This document shows positions 1 through 8,682 of a stretch of 10,000 nt of DNA, one piece after another. Under the pieces are notes generated by a model. That model did not search any database. It was given only the letters and a program-made list of their open reading frames with translations, and was not told the origin of the DNA. Numbering within the stretch: the first letter of the stretch is position 1; every line of letters begins with the position of its first letter. The stretch covers positions 2,237,374-2,247,373 of the forward strand of contig JAPXFY010000012.1 of the NCBI GenBank assembly GCA_030674185.1. The letters run 5' to 3'. Both the position numbers and the translations under genes were made by a program. The stretch is from Monoplex corrugatus (taxonomy: Eukaryota; Mollusca; Gastropoda; Littorinimorpha; Ranellidae).

Positions 1-2360
1 ATGTTAAGGAGGACGATAGATGTGTTATAACACAAGACAGGTATGTCGATCTAAGGGTCCATGTTAAGGAGGACGATAGATGTGTTATAACACAAGACAG
101 GTATGTCGATCTAAGGGTCCATGTTAAGGAGGACGATAGATGTGTTATAACACAAGACAGGTATGTCGATCTAAGGGTCCATGTCAAGGAGGACGATAGA
201 TGTGTTATAACACAAGACAGGTGTGTCGATCTAAGGGTCCATGTCAAGGAGGACGATAGATGTGTTATAACACAAGACAGGTATGTCGATCTAAGGGTCC
301 ATGTTAAGGAGGACGATAGATGTGTTATAACACAAGACAGGTGTGTCGATCTAAGGGTCCATGTCAAGGAGGACGATAGATGTGTTATAACACAAGACAG
401 GTATGTCGATCTAAGGGTCCATGTTAAGGAGGACGATAGATGTGTTATAACACAGACATAGGTATGTCGATCTAAGGGTCCATGTTAAGGAGGACGATAG
501 TGTTATAACACAAGACAGGTATGTCGATCTAAGGGTCCATGTCAAGGAGGACGATAGATGTGTTATAACACAAGACAGGTATGTCGATCTAAGGGTCCAT
601 GTCAAGGAGGACGATAGATGTGTTATAACACAAGACAGGTATGTCGATCTAAGGGTCCATGTCAAGGAGGACGATAGATGTGTTATAACACAAGACAGGT
701 ATGTCGATCTAAGGGTCCATGTCAAGGAGGACGATAGATGTGTTATAACACAAGACAGGTATGTCGATCTAAGGGTCCATGTCAAGGAGGACGATAGATG
801 TGTTATAACACAAGACAGGTATGTCGATCTAAGGGTCCATGTCAAGGAGGACGATAGATGTGTTATAACACAAGACAGGTATGTTGATCTAAGGGTCCAT
901 GTTAAGGAGGACGATAGATGTGTTATAACACAAGACAGGTATGTCGATCTAAGGGTCCATGTTAAGGAGGACGATAGATGTGTTATAACACAAGACAGGT
1001 ATGTCGATCTAAGGGTCCATGTTAAGGAGGACGATAGATGTGTTATAACACAAGACAGGTGTGTCGATCTAAGGGTCCATGTTAAAGGAGGACGATAGAT
1101 GTGTTATAACACAAGACAGGTATGTCGATCTAAGGGTCCATGTTAAGGAGGACGATAGATGTGTTATAACACAAGACAGGTATGTCGATCTAAGGGTCCA
1201 TGTTAAGGAGGACGATAGATGTGTTATAACACAAGACATAGGTATGTCGATCTAAGGGTCCATGTTAAGGAGGACGATAGATGTGTTATAACACAAGACA
1301 TAGGTATGTCGATCTAAGGGTCCATGTTAAGGAGGACGATAGATGTGTTAATAACACAGACATAGGTATTCGATCTAAGGGTCCATGTTAAGGAGGACGA
1401 TAGATGTGTTATAACACAGACATAGGTATGTCGATCTAAGGGTCCATGTTAAGGAGGACGATAGATGTGTTATAACACAAGACATAGGTATGTCGATCTA
1501 AGGGTCCATGTTAAGGAGGACGATAGATGTGTTATAACACAGACAGAGGTATGTCGATCTAGGGGTCCATGTTAAGGAGGACGATAGATGTGTTATAACA
1601 CAGACAGAGGTGTGTCGATCTAAGGGTCCATGTTAAGGAGGACGATAGATGTGTTATAACACAAGACATAGGTATGTCGATCTAAGGGTCCATGTTAAGG
1701 AGGACGATAGATGTGTTATAACACAAGACATAGGTATGTCGATCTAAGGGTCCATGTTAAGGAGGACGATAGATGTGTTATAACACAAGACAGGTATGTC
1801 GATCTAAGGGTCTATGTTAAGGAGGACGATAGATGTGTTATAACACAAGACAGGTGTGTCGATCTAAGGGTCCATGTTAAGGAGGACGATAGATGTGTTA
1901 TAACACAAGACAGGTGTGTCGATCTAAGGGTCCATGTTAAGGAGGACGATAGATGTGTTATAACACAGACATAGGTATGTCGATCTAAGGGTCTATGTTA
2001 AGGAGGACGATAGATGTGTTATAACACAAGACATAGGTATGTCGATCTAAGGGTCCATGTTAAGGAGGACGATAGATGTGTTATAACACAAGACAGGTAT
2101 GTCGATCTAAGGGTCTATGTTAAGGAGGACGATAGATGTGTTATAACACAGACATAGGTATGTCGATCTAAGGGTCCATGTTAAGGAGGACGATAGATGT
2201 GTTATAACACAGACAGAGGTATGTCGATCTAAGGGTCCATGTTAAGGAGGACGATAGATGTGTTATAACACAAGACAGAGGTATGTCGATCTAAGGGTCC
2301 ATGTTAAGGAGGACGATAGATGTGTTATAACACAAGACAGGTGTGTCGATCTAAGGGTCC
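1..2360. repeat. 60-62 bp satellite array, 39 units
   Basis: Thirty-nine head-to-tail units begin with atgttaagg or atgtcaagg. The array starts in register at base 1, so it probably continues to the left. Units at 1-1199 are mostly 60 bp and carry 'caagacaggt'. Most units at 1200-2300 are 61-62 bp with 'cataggt' or 'cagaggt', which gives two locally homogenised subfamilies. Each unit contains the perfect 14-bp palindrome tgtgttataacaca, and most length changes lie just 3' of it. Some units have single indels (57 bp at 482, an extra base at 1084, 'ttaataac' near 1350). On the minus strand the array lies immediately downstream of a C1q exon and supplies its stop codon. Open frames through the array are repeat read-through, not genes. 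Confidence 0.97.
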
Positions 2361-2524
2361 ATGTGAAGCAGAGCCCCAGTGAAAGCCGTGCAGGAAGCGT
2401 TGTAATGACTGTCACTGTGACTCTTGAGCCACACCCTGTCACCTGCCTGCAGGTGTAACACAGCGTGCACTGCACCTGACGTGTAGTTGGTCTGACCGAA
2501 CGCCTCCACAAAGTCCACCCTCTC
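2351..2524 (-). CDS. C1q domain-containing protein, last exon (C-terminal half of C1q domain)
   Basis: This minus-strand frame runs 57 codons without interruption to a TAG stop at 2353-2351. It has no Met start because it is an internal-to-terminal exon. It begins ERVDFVEAFG, continues TSGAVHAVLHLQAGDRVWL and ends TAFTGALLHMDP. These match the last strands of a C1q/TNF-like domain: the 'SGxAVLxLxAGDRVW' strand and the terminal 'YxxFxGxLL' strand. C1q domains are about 130 residues, so this is roughly the C-terminal 40%. An acceptor fits at 2526-2525 (cttcaccttgttgtgcag before GAGAGG), giving phase 0. The other half of the domain lies at 8925-8720 on the same strand. The last residues and the stop come from the adjoining 60-bp satellite. 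Such proteins are usually secreted recognition lectins in invertebrate innate immunity. The family call is strong; expression and function are not shown. Confidence 0.85.
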   Translation of the reverse strand, partial: ERVDFVEAFGQTNYTSGAVHAVLHLQAGDRVWLKSHSDSHYNASCTAFTGALLHMDP

Positions 2525-2763
2525 CTGCACAACAAGGTGAAGTGACTTCTTAGCCTACTGAACAAGGTGAAGTGACTTTTTAACCTACTGAACAAGTTTA
2601 ACTGACTTTTTAACCTACTGAAGAAGGTCAAGTGACTTTTTAAGCTACTGAACAAGGTAAAGTGACTTTTTAACCTACTGAACAAGGTGAAGTGACTTTT
2701 TCACCAACTGAACAAGGTTTATTGACTTTTTAACCTACTCAATAAGGTGAAGTGACTTTTTAA

Positions 2764-2910
2764 CCTACTCAACAAGGTAAATTGACTTTTTAACCTGCTG
2801 AACAAGGTGATGACTTTTTAACCTACTGAACAAATTGAAATGACTTTTTACCTACTAACAAGGTAGTGACTTTAAAAAGTCTCACAATCTTGAATAAAGT
2901 GAAGTGACTT
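2764..2910. repeat. Internal duplicated segment within the 30-bp array, copy 1
   Basis: A run of variant units recurs at about 3337-3486, offset by 572-576 bp. Shared marks are 'aaggtaaattgac', 'aacaaattgaaatgac' and the odd junction gtgactttaaaaagtctcac (2866-2885), followed by 'aatcttgaataaag'. In the junction a forward unit meets a short inverted unit (ttaaaaagtc[t]cac is the reverse complement of gtgactttttaa apart from one base). The shared rare variants show that a block of about 19 units was duplicated as one piece. Confidence 0.85.
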
Positions 2911-3336
2911 TTTAACCTACTGAACAAGGTGAAGTGACTTTTTAACCTACTGAATAAGGTGAATGTGACTTTTTAACCTACTGAATAAGTGAAATGACTT
3001 TTTAACCTACTGAATAAGGTGAAGTGACTTTTTAACCTACTGAATAAGGTGAAGTGACTTTTTAACCTACTGAATAAAGTGAAGTGACTTTTTAACCTAC
3101 TGAATAAGGTGAAGTGACTTTTTAACCTACTGAATAAGGTAAAGTGACTTTTTAACCTACTGAATAAGGTGAAGTGACTTTTTAACCTACTGAATAAGGT
3201 GAAATGACTTTTTAACCTACAGAATAAGGTGAAGTGACTTTTTAACCTACTGAATAAGGTGAAGTGACTTTTTAACCTACTGAAAAAGGTGAACTGACTT
3301 TTTAACCTACTGAACAAGGTGAAAGTGACTTTTTAA

Positions 3337-3486
3337 CCTACAACAAGGTAAATTGACTTTTTAACCTAGCTGAACAAGGTGATGACTTTTTAACCTACTG
3401 AACAAATTGAAATGACTTTTTAACCTACTCAACAAGGTGAAGTGACTTTAAAAAGTCTCACAATCTTGAATAAAGTGAAGTGACTT
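3337..3486. repeat. Internal duplicated segment within the 30-bp array, copy 2
   Basis: This is the second copy of the marked block, with the same inverted junction at about 3442-3461. It differs from copy 1 by a few indels, for example restoring 'ttaacctactcaacaaggtgaag' where copy 1 has lost bases. The duplication is therefore not very recent, or at least one copy has since taken indels. Confidence 0.85.
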
Positions 3487-4359
3487 TTTAACCTACTGAA
3501 CAAGGTGAAGTGACTTTTTAACCTACTGAATAAGGTGAAGTGACTTTTTAACCTACTGAATAAGGTGAAATGACTTTTTAACCTACTGAATAAGGTGAAG
3601 TGACTTTTAAACCTACACTGAATAAGTGAAGTGACTTTTAACTATGAATAAGTGAAGTGACTTTTTAACCTACTGATAAGGTGAAGTGACTTTTTAACTA
3701 CTGAATAAGGTAAAGTGACTTTTTAACCTACTGAATAAGGTGAAGTGACTTTTTAACCTACTGAATAAGGTGAAGTGACTTTTTAACCTACTGAATAAGG
3801 TGAAGTGACTTTTTAACCTACTGAATAAGGTGAAGTGACTTTTTAACCTACTGAATAAGGTGAATGACTTTTTAACCTACTGAATAAGGTGAAGTGACTT
3901 TTTAACCTACTGAATAAGGTGAAGTGACTTTTTAACCTACTGAATAAGTGAAGTGACTTTTTAACCTACTGAATAAGGTGAAGTGACTTTTTAACCTACT
4001 GAATAAGGTAAAGTGACTTTTTAACCTACTGAATAAGGTGAAGTGACTTTTTAACCTACTGAAAAGGTGAATGACTTTTTAACCTACTGAACAAGGTGAA
4101 GTGACTTTTTAACCTACTGAACAAGGTGAAGTGACGTTTTAACCCACTGAATAAGGTGAAGTGACTTTTTAACCTACTGAATAAGGTGAAGTGACTTTTT
4201 AACCTATTGAATAAGGTGAAGTGACTTTAACCTACTGAACAAGGTGAAGTGACTTTTTAACCTACTGAATAAGGTGAAGTGACTTTTTAACCTACTGAAT
4301 AAGGTGAAGTGACTTTTTAACCTACTGAATAAGGTGAAGTGACATTTTAACCTGCTGAA

Positions 4360-4589
4360 AAGGTGATTTTTATCTGGCTATCAACACTGTGAGACTTTTT
4401 AACCTACCGAACGATGTGATTTTTACCTGGGTATAAAGAGGAAGTGTTTTTTTCACCTGGCCAATAAGCTGACGTGAATTGTAAACACAAGATACAGTAA
4501 TTATTTACCTGATCAACAATACGAAATCATTTTACATTGTCAACGAGGTCAAGACAGTTTTTGCCTGATGAACAAGGCCAAGTAAATTT
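4360..4589. repeat. Diverged monomers linking the 30-bp and 85-bp arrays
   Basis: No exact tandem copies are seen here, but the motif 'tttttacctg-(a)tcaacaaggtgaagtga' recurs about every 28-30 bp with many substitutions, as at 4395, 4420, 4455, 4505, 4555 and 4590. It looks like old, unhomogenised members of the same family, intermediate between the 30-bp unit and the subunits of the 85-bp unit. No gene is seen. Confidence 0.7.
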
Positions 4590-5294
4590 TTACCTCGTCA
4601 ACAAAGTGAATTGTTTTACCTGATTACAGGGAGATGTCATTGTTTACCTGATCAATGATATCAATTTACTATAGTTACCTTGTCAACAAAGTGAAAGTGT
4701 TTTTTATCTGATTACAGGGGATGTCATTGTTTACCTGATCAATGATATCAATTTACTATAGTTACCTTGTCAACAAAGTGAATTGTTTTACCTGTTTACA
4801 GGGTGATGTCATTGTTTACCTGATCAATGATATCAATTTACTATAGTTACCTTGTCAACAAAGTGAAGTGTTTTTTATCTGATTACAGGGGATGTCATTG
4901 TTTACCTGATCAATGATATCAATTTACTATAGTTACCTTGTCAACAAAGTGAAGTGTTTTTTTTACCTGATTACAGGGGGATGTCATTGTTTACCTGATC
5001 AATGATATCAATTTACTATAGTTACCTTGTCAACAAAGTGAATTGTTTTACCTGATTACAGGGGAATGTCATTGTTTACCTGATCAATGATATCAATTTA
5101 CTATAGTTACCTTGTCAACAAAGTGAATTGTTTTACCTGATTACAGGGAGATGTCATTGTTTACCTGATCAATGATATCAATTTACTATAGTTACCTTGT
5201 CAACAAAGTGAATTGTTTTACCTGATTACAGGGAGATGTCATTGTTTACCTGATCAATGATATCAATTTACTATAGGTACCTTGTCAACAAGGA
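4590..5294. repeat. 85-89 bp tandem array, 8 units, trimeric higher-order structure
   Basis: Eight copies of atgtcattgtttacctgatc begin at 4634, 4721, 4806, 4892, 4981, 5066, 5151 and 5236, spaced 85-89 bp. Each unit divides into three parts of about 28 bp starting 'ttacctgatcaatgatatca', 'ttaccttgtcaacaaagtga' and 'ttacctgattacaggg'. All three resemble the neighbouring 30-bp unit (aacctactgaacaaggtgaa), so this is a trimeric higher-order repeat of the same family. Variation is mainly in the T run after 'agtg' and in the G run after 'ttacag'. The unit contains the palindromes TGATCA and TGATATCA. Confidence 0.9.
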
Positions 5295-5434
5295 GAAATC
5301 TTGTTTTTACCGAGTCAACGAGATGAAGTCATGCGATGTGTTGGTGATATTTGTTTAATGGTTCATTTCTCTTGTTTATTTTTCACCCATTCCCAACTCC
5401 ACCTTCCCCCTTTTGAAAGAGACATATAAGGAGT
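5295..5434. other. Spacer between arrays
   Basis: The first 40 bp (gagaaatcttgtttttaccg, then agtcaacgagatgaagtc) look like one or two further degraded monomers of the 30-bp family. The rest, including a pyrimidine-rich stretch at about 5375-5413, is unique within the window. No coding or RNA feature is seen. Confidence 0.5.
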
Positions 5435-6163
5435 CATCTATGTATAGCTATGTGTGTATAACAACCATCTATGTATAGCTATGTGTGTATAACATCTATG
5501 TATAGCTATGTGTGTATAACATCTATGTATAGCTATGTGTGTATAACAACCATCTATGTATAGCTATGTGTGTATAACATCTATGTATAGCTATGTGTGT
5601 ATAACAACCATCCATGTATAGCTATGTGTGTATAACATCTATGTATAGCTATGTGTGTATAACATCTATGTATAGCTATGTGTGTATAACAACCATCTAT
5701 GTATAGCTATGTGTGTATAAACATCTATGTATAGCTATGTGTGTATAACTACCATCTATATATAGCTATGTGTGTATAACAACCATCTATGTATAGCTAT
5801 GTGTGTATAACATCTATGTATAGCTATGTGTGTATAACAACCATCTATGTATAGCTATGTTATATATAACAACCATCTATGTATAGCTATATGTGTATAA
5901 CAACCATCTATGTATAGCTATGTGTGTATAACAACCATCTATGTATAGCTATGTGTGTATAACTACCATCTATGTATAGCTATGTGTGTATAACTACCAT
6001 CTATGTATAGCTATGTATATATAACAACCATCTATGTATAACTATGTGTGTATAACAACCATCTATGTATAGCTATGTGTGTATAACATCTATGTATAAC
6101 TATGTGTGTATAACATCTATGTATAGCTATGTGTGTATAACAACCATCTATGTATAGCTATGT
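5435..6163. repeat. 27/31-bp tandem array, about 25 units
   Basis: The unit is catctatgtatagctatgtg followed by tgtataa. It occurs in a 27-bp short form and a 31-bp long form ending caac or ctac. Reading from 5435 the order is about L S S L S L S S L S(28 bp) L L S L L L L L L L L S S L, then a degenerate last unit. The central block is all long form. A few units have 'tatata' or 'ataact' substitutions. The array is AT-rich with alternating purine-pyrimidine stretches. No coding potential is seen. Confidence 0.93.
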
Positions 6164-6392
6164 GTTTGTTGTAAACCAGTTATCACAGTTAACTGCAGTT
6201 TGTTCAACAAGGATTCATCAGACTCGGACAATTCCATATGCGATCCACCCAAATCTACCGGCAATTATCTTGCAGACTCCCCAAGCCTGTACAAAGCCAT
6301 ATGCGCTGGTAAGGTTTTGAACTGGGCAGGGACGCGGGGAGAACGGGCCTATGACACAGCAAGCTGACACCACCACAGTGATGGAAACCAAT
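6164..6392. other. Non-repetitive island inside the repeat-filled intron; weak exon-like frame
   Basis: This is the only sizeable unique sequence between 2530 and 8520. On the plus strand a frame is open from 6158 to a TGA at 6365-6367 and includes CDPPKSTGNYLADSPSLYKA, followed by a donor-like CTG|GTAAGG at 6308/6309. On the minus strand a 64-codon frame (6412-6218) is also open and is partly hydrophobic (ITVVVSACCVIG). I recognise no family in either. Both are short enough to be chance, and the island lies inside the proposed intron. It may be a remnant of the intron before the arrays expanded, or of a transposon. The near-repeat 'ccatatgcg' occurs twice (about 6235 and 6298). Confidence 0.3.
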
Positions 6393-7620
6393 GACTCCCT
6401 CACCCTATCCACCAGCTGTAAAACCTTTATCGTTTGACTCCCTCACCCTATCCACCAGCTGTAAAACCTTTATCCTTTGACTTCCTCACCCTATCCACCA
6501 GCTGTAAAACCTTTATCGTTTGACTCCCTCACCCTATCCACCAGCTGTAAAACCCTTATCCTTTGACTTCCTCACCCTATCCACCAGCTGTAAAACCTTT
6601 ATCCTTTGACTCTCTCACCCTATCCACCAGCTGTAAAACCTTTATCCTTTGACTCCCTCACCCTATCCACCAGCTGTAAAACCTTTATCCTTTGACTCCC
6701 TCACCCTATCCACCAGCTGTAAAACCTTTATCCTTTGACTTCCTCACCCTATCCACCAGCTGTAAAACCTTTATCCTTTGACTCTCTCACCCTATCCACC
6801 AGCTGTAAAACCTTTAACCTTTGACTCCCTCACCCTATCCACCAGCTGTAAAACCTTTATCCTTTGACTCCCTCACCCTATCCACTAGCTGTAAAACCTT
6901 TAACCTTTGACTCCCTCACCCTATCCACCAGCTGTAAAACCTTTATCGTTTGACTCCCTCACCCTATCCACCAGCTGTAAAACATTTATCCTTTGACTTC
7001 CTCACCCTATCCACCAGCTGCAAAACATCTATCCTTTGACTCCCTCACCCTATCCACCAGCTGTAAAACCTTTATCCTTTGACTCCCTCACCCTATCCAC
7101 CAGCTGTAAAACCTTTATCCTTTGACTCCCTCACCCTATCCACCAGCTGTAAAACCTTTATCCTTTGACTCCCTCACCCCATCCACCAGCTGGAAAACCT
7201 TTACCCTTTGACTCTCTCACCCCATCCACCAGCTGTAAAACCTTTACCCTTTGACTCCCTCACCCTATCCACTAGCTGTAAAACCTTTAACCTTTGACTT
7301 TCTCACCCCATCCACCAGCTGTAAAACCTTTACCCTTTGACTTTCTCACCCCATCCACCAGCTGTAAAACCTTTAACCTTTGACTTTCTCACCCCATCCA
7401 CCAGCTGTAAAACCTTTAACCTTTGACTCTCTCACCCCATCCACCAGCTGTAAAACCTTTACCCTTTGACTTTCTCACCCTATCCACCAGCTGTAAAACC
7501 TTTATCCTTTGACTCCCTCACCCTATCCACCAGCTGTAAAACCTTTATCCTTTGACTCCCTCACCCTATCCACCAGCTGTAAAACCTTTATCCTTTGACT
7601 CCCTCACCCTATCCACCAGC
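6393..7620. repeat. 43-bp tandem array, 28.6 units
   Basis: The consensus is gactccctcaccctatccac then cagctgtaaaacctttatccttt. Unit starts run from 6393 to 7597, a span of exactly 28 x 43 bp, so there is no net indel across the array. Substitutions are frequent: tatc[c/g]ttt, ct[c/t]cctc, ccc[t/c]atcc, and 'aacc' or 'accc' for 'atcc'. A region at about 7190-7490 is enriched for the 'ctctc/tttctcaccccatcc' subtype. At the left end some substitutions alternate between neighbouring units (86-bp dimers). Each unit holds the palindrome CAGCTG. The last unit is cut at 24 bp by an inverted junction. Confidence 0.96.
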
Positions 7621-7651
7621 CTTCTGCAGGAAACTGGTGGTGGATAGGGTG
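7605..7651. repeat. Inverted repeat at the edge of the 43-bp array
   Basis: Arms caccctatccacca (7605-7618) and tggtggatagggtg (7638-7651) are perfect 14-bp inverted copies around a 19-nt spacer. Similarity continues to the right: ...gcggcagtcaaagag matches the reverse complement of the 43-bp unit (...gagggagtcaaagga). A single diverged unit has therefore been flipped here. The structure could form a hairpin and marks the boundary with the next array. Confidence 0.85.
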
Positions 7652-7718
7652 CGGCAGTCAAAGAGTTAACTTTTTGTTTTGCTTGCATGATTGACAAAGC
7701 AAGATGATGATGGAAAGG
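7621..7718. other. Junction between the 43-bp and 21-bp arrays
   Basis: This segment contains the inverted 43-bp unit (about 7638-7668), then 35-40 bp of unique sequence (ttaactttttgttttgcttg onward), then 'tggaaagggtgcggcagtca', which repeats the inverted-unit motif 'tggatagggtgcggcagtca'. It bridges the two minisatellites. No gene is seen. Confidence 0.7.
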
Positions 7719-8520
7719 GTGCGGCAGTCAAGGAGTACAGGTGGGCAGTCAAAGAGTACAGGTGGGCAGTCAAGGAGTACAGGTGGGCAGTCAAGGAGTA
7801 CAGGTGGGCAGTCAAGGAGTACAGGTGGGCAGTCAAGGAGTACAGGTGGGCAGTCAAAGAGTACAGGTGGGCAGTCAAGGAGTACAGGTGGGCAGTCAAA
7901 GAGTACAGGTGGGCAGTCAAGGAGTACAGGTGGGCAGTCAAAGAGTACAGGTGGGCAGTCAAAGAGTACAGGTGGGCAGTCAAAGAGTACAGGTGGGCAG
8001 TCAAGGAGTACAGGTGGGCAGTCAAGGAGTACAGGTGGGCAGTCAAGGAGTACAGGTGGGCAGTCAAGGAGTACAGGTGGGCAGTCAAGGAGTACAGGTG
8101 GGCAGTCAAGGAGTACAGGTGGGCAGTCAAGGAGTACAGGTGGGCAGTCAAAGAGTACAGGTGGGCAGTCAAGGAGTACAGGTGGGCAGTCAAAGAGTAC
8201 AGGTGGGCAGTCAAGGAGTACAGGTGGGCAGTCAAGGAGTACAGGTGGGCAGTCAAAGAGTACAGGTGGGCAGTCAAGGAGTACAGGTGGGCAGTCAAAG
8301 AGTACAGGTGGGCAGTCAAGGAGTACAGGTGGGCAGTCAAAGAGTACAGGTGGGCAGTCAAAGAGTACAGGTGGGCAGTCAAGGAGTACAGGTGGGCAGT
8401 CAAAGAGTACAGGTGGGCAGTCAAGGAGTACAGGTGGGCAGTCAAAGAGTACAGGTGGGCAGTCAAGGAGTACAGGTGGGCAGTCAAAGAGTACAGGTGG
8501 GCAGTCAAGAAGTACAGGTG
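7719..8520. repeat. 21-bp tandem array, 38 units
   Basis: The consensus is gtgggcagtcaa[a/g]gagtacag. After one degenerate first unit there are 37 units of exactly 21 bp (7741-8517) without any indel. Apart from the last unit (aagaag), the only variable base is a single A/G site. Because 21 is divisible by 3 and no frame has a stop, long frames exist on both strands (WAVKEYR, STGGQSR/K, HLYSLTA and LLDCPPV repeats). These are products of repeat length, not evidence of genes. The array lies in the proposed intron of the minus-strand C1q gene. Confidence 0.96.
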
Positions 8521-8648
8521 GGCCGCCAACAGGCCAGTTGTTAATGTTGCAGGCTGGTACTGAATACCAGATATCAGATCTTGAGTACACGGCACTATAA
8601 AAAAAAAAAAAAAAAAGAAAAAAAAGAAAAAAGAAAAGAAAAAAAAAA
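8521..8648 (+). other. Short unique segment ending in an A-rich tail
   Basis: About 78 bp of unique sequence (8521-8598) is followed by an A-rich tract (8599-8648), an uninterrupted A run and then A runs broken by single Gs. A unique piece ending in an A tail may be the 3' end of a short retroposed element in plus orientation, antisense to the C1q gene. There are no visible target-site duplications and the piece is too short to classify. It could equally be a simple A-rich microsatellite. Confidence 0.4.
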
Positions 8649-8671
8649 GCCCATGGAACTAATGGAGAACA

Positions 8672-8682
8672 CCCCCCCCCCC
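8672..8682. repeat. C11 homopolymer
   Basis: Eleven consecutive C residues lie 37 bp downstream (on the minus strand) of the end of the C1q exon. Homopolymers of this kind are prone to length error in sequencing and replication. Confidence 0.9.

Larger units (their letters stand above)
2529..4359. repeat. 30-bp tandem array, about 60 units
   Basis: The consensus is tgaataaggtgaagtgactt followed by tttaacctac, about 60 times. Units near the exon (2529-2700) and some internal ones read 'gaacaagg', while most others read 'gaataagg'. Many one- or two-base indels break the register, as near 2850, 3600-3650 and 4070. The first unit abuts the acceptor of the last C1q exon. On the minus strand each unit reads cacttcaccttattcag, close to that acceptor. 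Open frames across the array (the SRLKSHFTLF-type repeat on the minus strand) exist only because 30 is divisible by 3. Confidence 0.95.

Noticed and set aside
411..845. Minus-strand 144-codon frame (and plus 1711-1974) through the 60-bp array
   Set aside because: This is read-through of a 20-codon repeat that closes as soon as a 61-62 bp unit shifts the register.
2263..2685. 140-codon minus-strand frame spanning exon C
   Set aside because: It runs through the 30-bp array, exon and 60-bp array in a different frame from the C1q coding frame. Only the non-ATG frame at 2524-2351 shows domain motifs.
1..6163. CRISPR array
   Set aside because: The arrays are direct tandem repeats without unique spacers, in eukaryotic-type sequence.
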